From DASPFV01 sp035620975 (GTDB lineage Bacteria > Acidobacteriota > Vicinamibacteria > Vicinamibacterales > 2-12-FULL-66-21): 13,966 nucleotides of DNA. This document shows, piece after piece, positions 13,891 through 13,966 of this stretch. The translations under genes were made by a program, and so were the position numbers. The notes beneath the pieces are model-generated. The model worked only from the letters and a program-made list of their open reading frames with translations, searched no databases and was not told the origin of the DNA. The stretch is from contig DASPFV010000156.1 of assembly GCA_035620975.1 (NCBI GenBank), positions 1-13,966 on the forward strand. Direction: 5' to 3'. Numbering within the stretch: the stretch's first letter is position 1; the number at the start of each line of letters is the position of its first letter.

Positions 13891-13966
13891 ATGACGACGT
13901 CGCCGTCATCGGCTCCAGGGCCTTACGCCACGCGCGACATCCGCAGCCTCTACCCGGCCGTCACCG
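13891..13966 (+). CDS. Unrecognised protein, N-terminal fragment
   Basis: Twenty-five codons from ATG at 13891 run off the right edge, beginning MTTSPSSAPGPYATRDIRSL and followed by YPAVT. No signal peptide or membrane segment is seen, so the product is probably cytosolic. The region after residue 12 (YATRDIRSLYPAV) reads like the start of a folded domain, but the family cannot be named from this much. Support comes from the well-placed TTGACA upstream and the divergent arrangement with glucokinase. No ribosome binding site is evident. Confidence 0.55.
   Translation, partial: MTTSPSSAPGPYATRDIRSLYPAVT

Overview
The window is GC-rich (roughly two thirds G+C by eye) and almost fully coding. 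It carries a PASTA-less serine/threonine kinase, a TPR-tailed sulfatase-fold protein, secreted metallopeptidases, an Oar-like TonB-dependent receptor with an N-terminal carboxypeptidase-regulatory domain, and ROK-independent glucokinase. This mix, plus families of short GC-rich dispersed repeats, points to an Acidobacteriota genome, most likely Vicinamibacteria-like. That placement is inferred from gene content, since no rRNA or other taxonomic marker is present.

Layout: (1) 1-142, minus: the N-terminus of a secreted protein running off the left edge. (2) 218-1915, plus: a cytosolic protein with an intact Ser/Thr kinase domain fused to a degenerate second kinase domain. (3) 2045-6590, minus: a likely three-gene unit transcribed in the order prolyl oligopeptidase, secreted M14 zinc carboxypeptidase, class I SAM methyltransferase. 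(4) 6693-8921, plus: a membrane-anchored sulfatase-fold/TPR protein with six copies of a 27-bp repeat inside the reading frame and Thr where the sulfatase Cys/Ser should be. (5) 8922-9615: a gene-free convergent spacer rich in inverted repeats. (6) 9616-12528, minus: an Oar-like TonB-dependent receptor, about 970 residues. (7) 12687-13718, minus: glucokinase. (8) 13891-13966, plus: the first 25 codons of an unrecognised protein running off the right edge.

Taken together the genes suggest a heterotroph degrading peptides and polymers: periplasmic carboxypeptidase plus oligopeptidase, outer-membrane uptake by the TonB receptor, and glucose phosphorylation by glucokinase. No defence system, phage, integrase, transposase, tRNA, rRNA or CRISPR array is visible.

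The less ordinary signals are: a recurring arrangement of a -10-like hexamer 5-9 nt upstream of the start codon with no usable Shine-Dalgarno (kinase, sulfatase, oligopeptidase, glucokinase), which suggests leaderless transcripts; a 27-bp repeat family that has expanded in frame inside one gene and also sits right after the stop codon of another; a 13-bp perfect inverted repeat resembling REP-type elements, with a related half-site beside the oligopeptidase promoter; and a kinase-pseudokinase fusion. I do not see a clearly new multi-gene system here.
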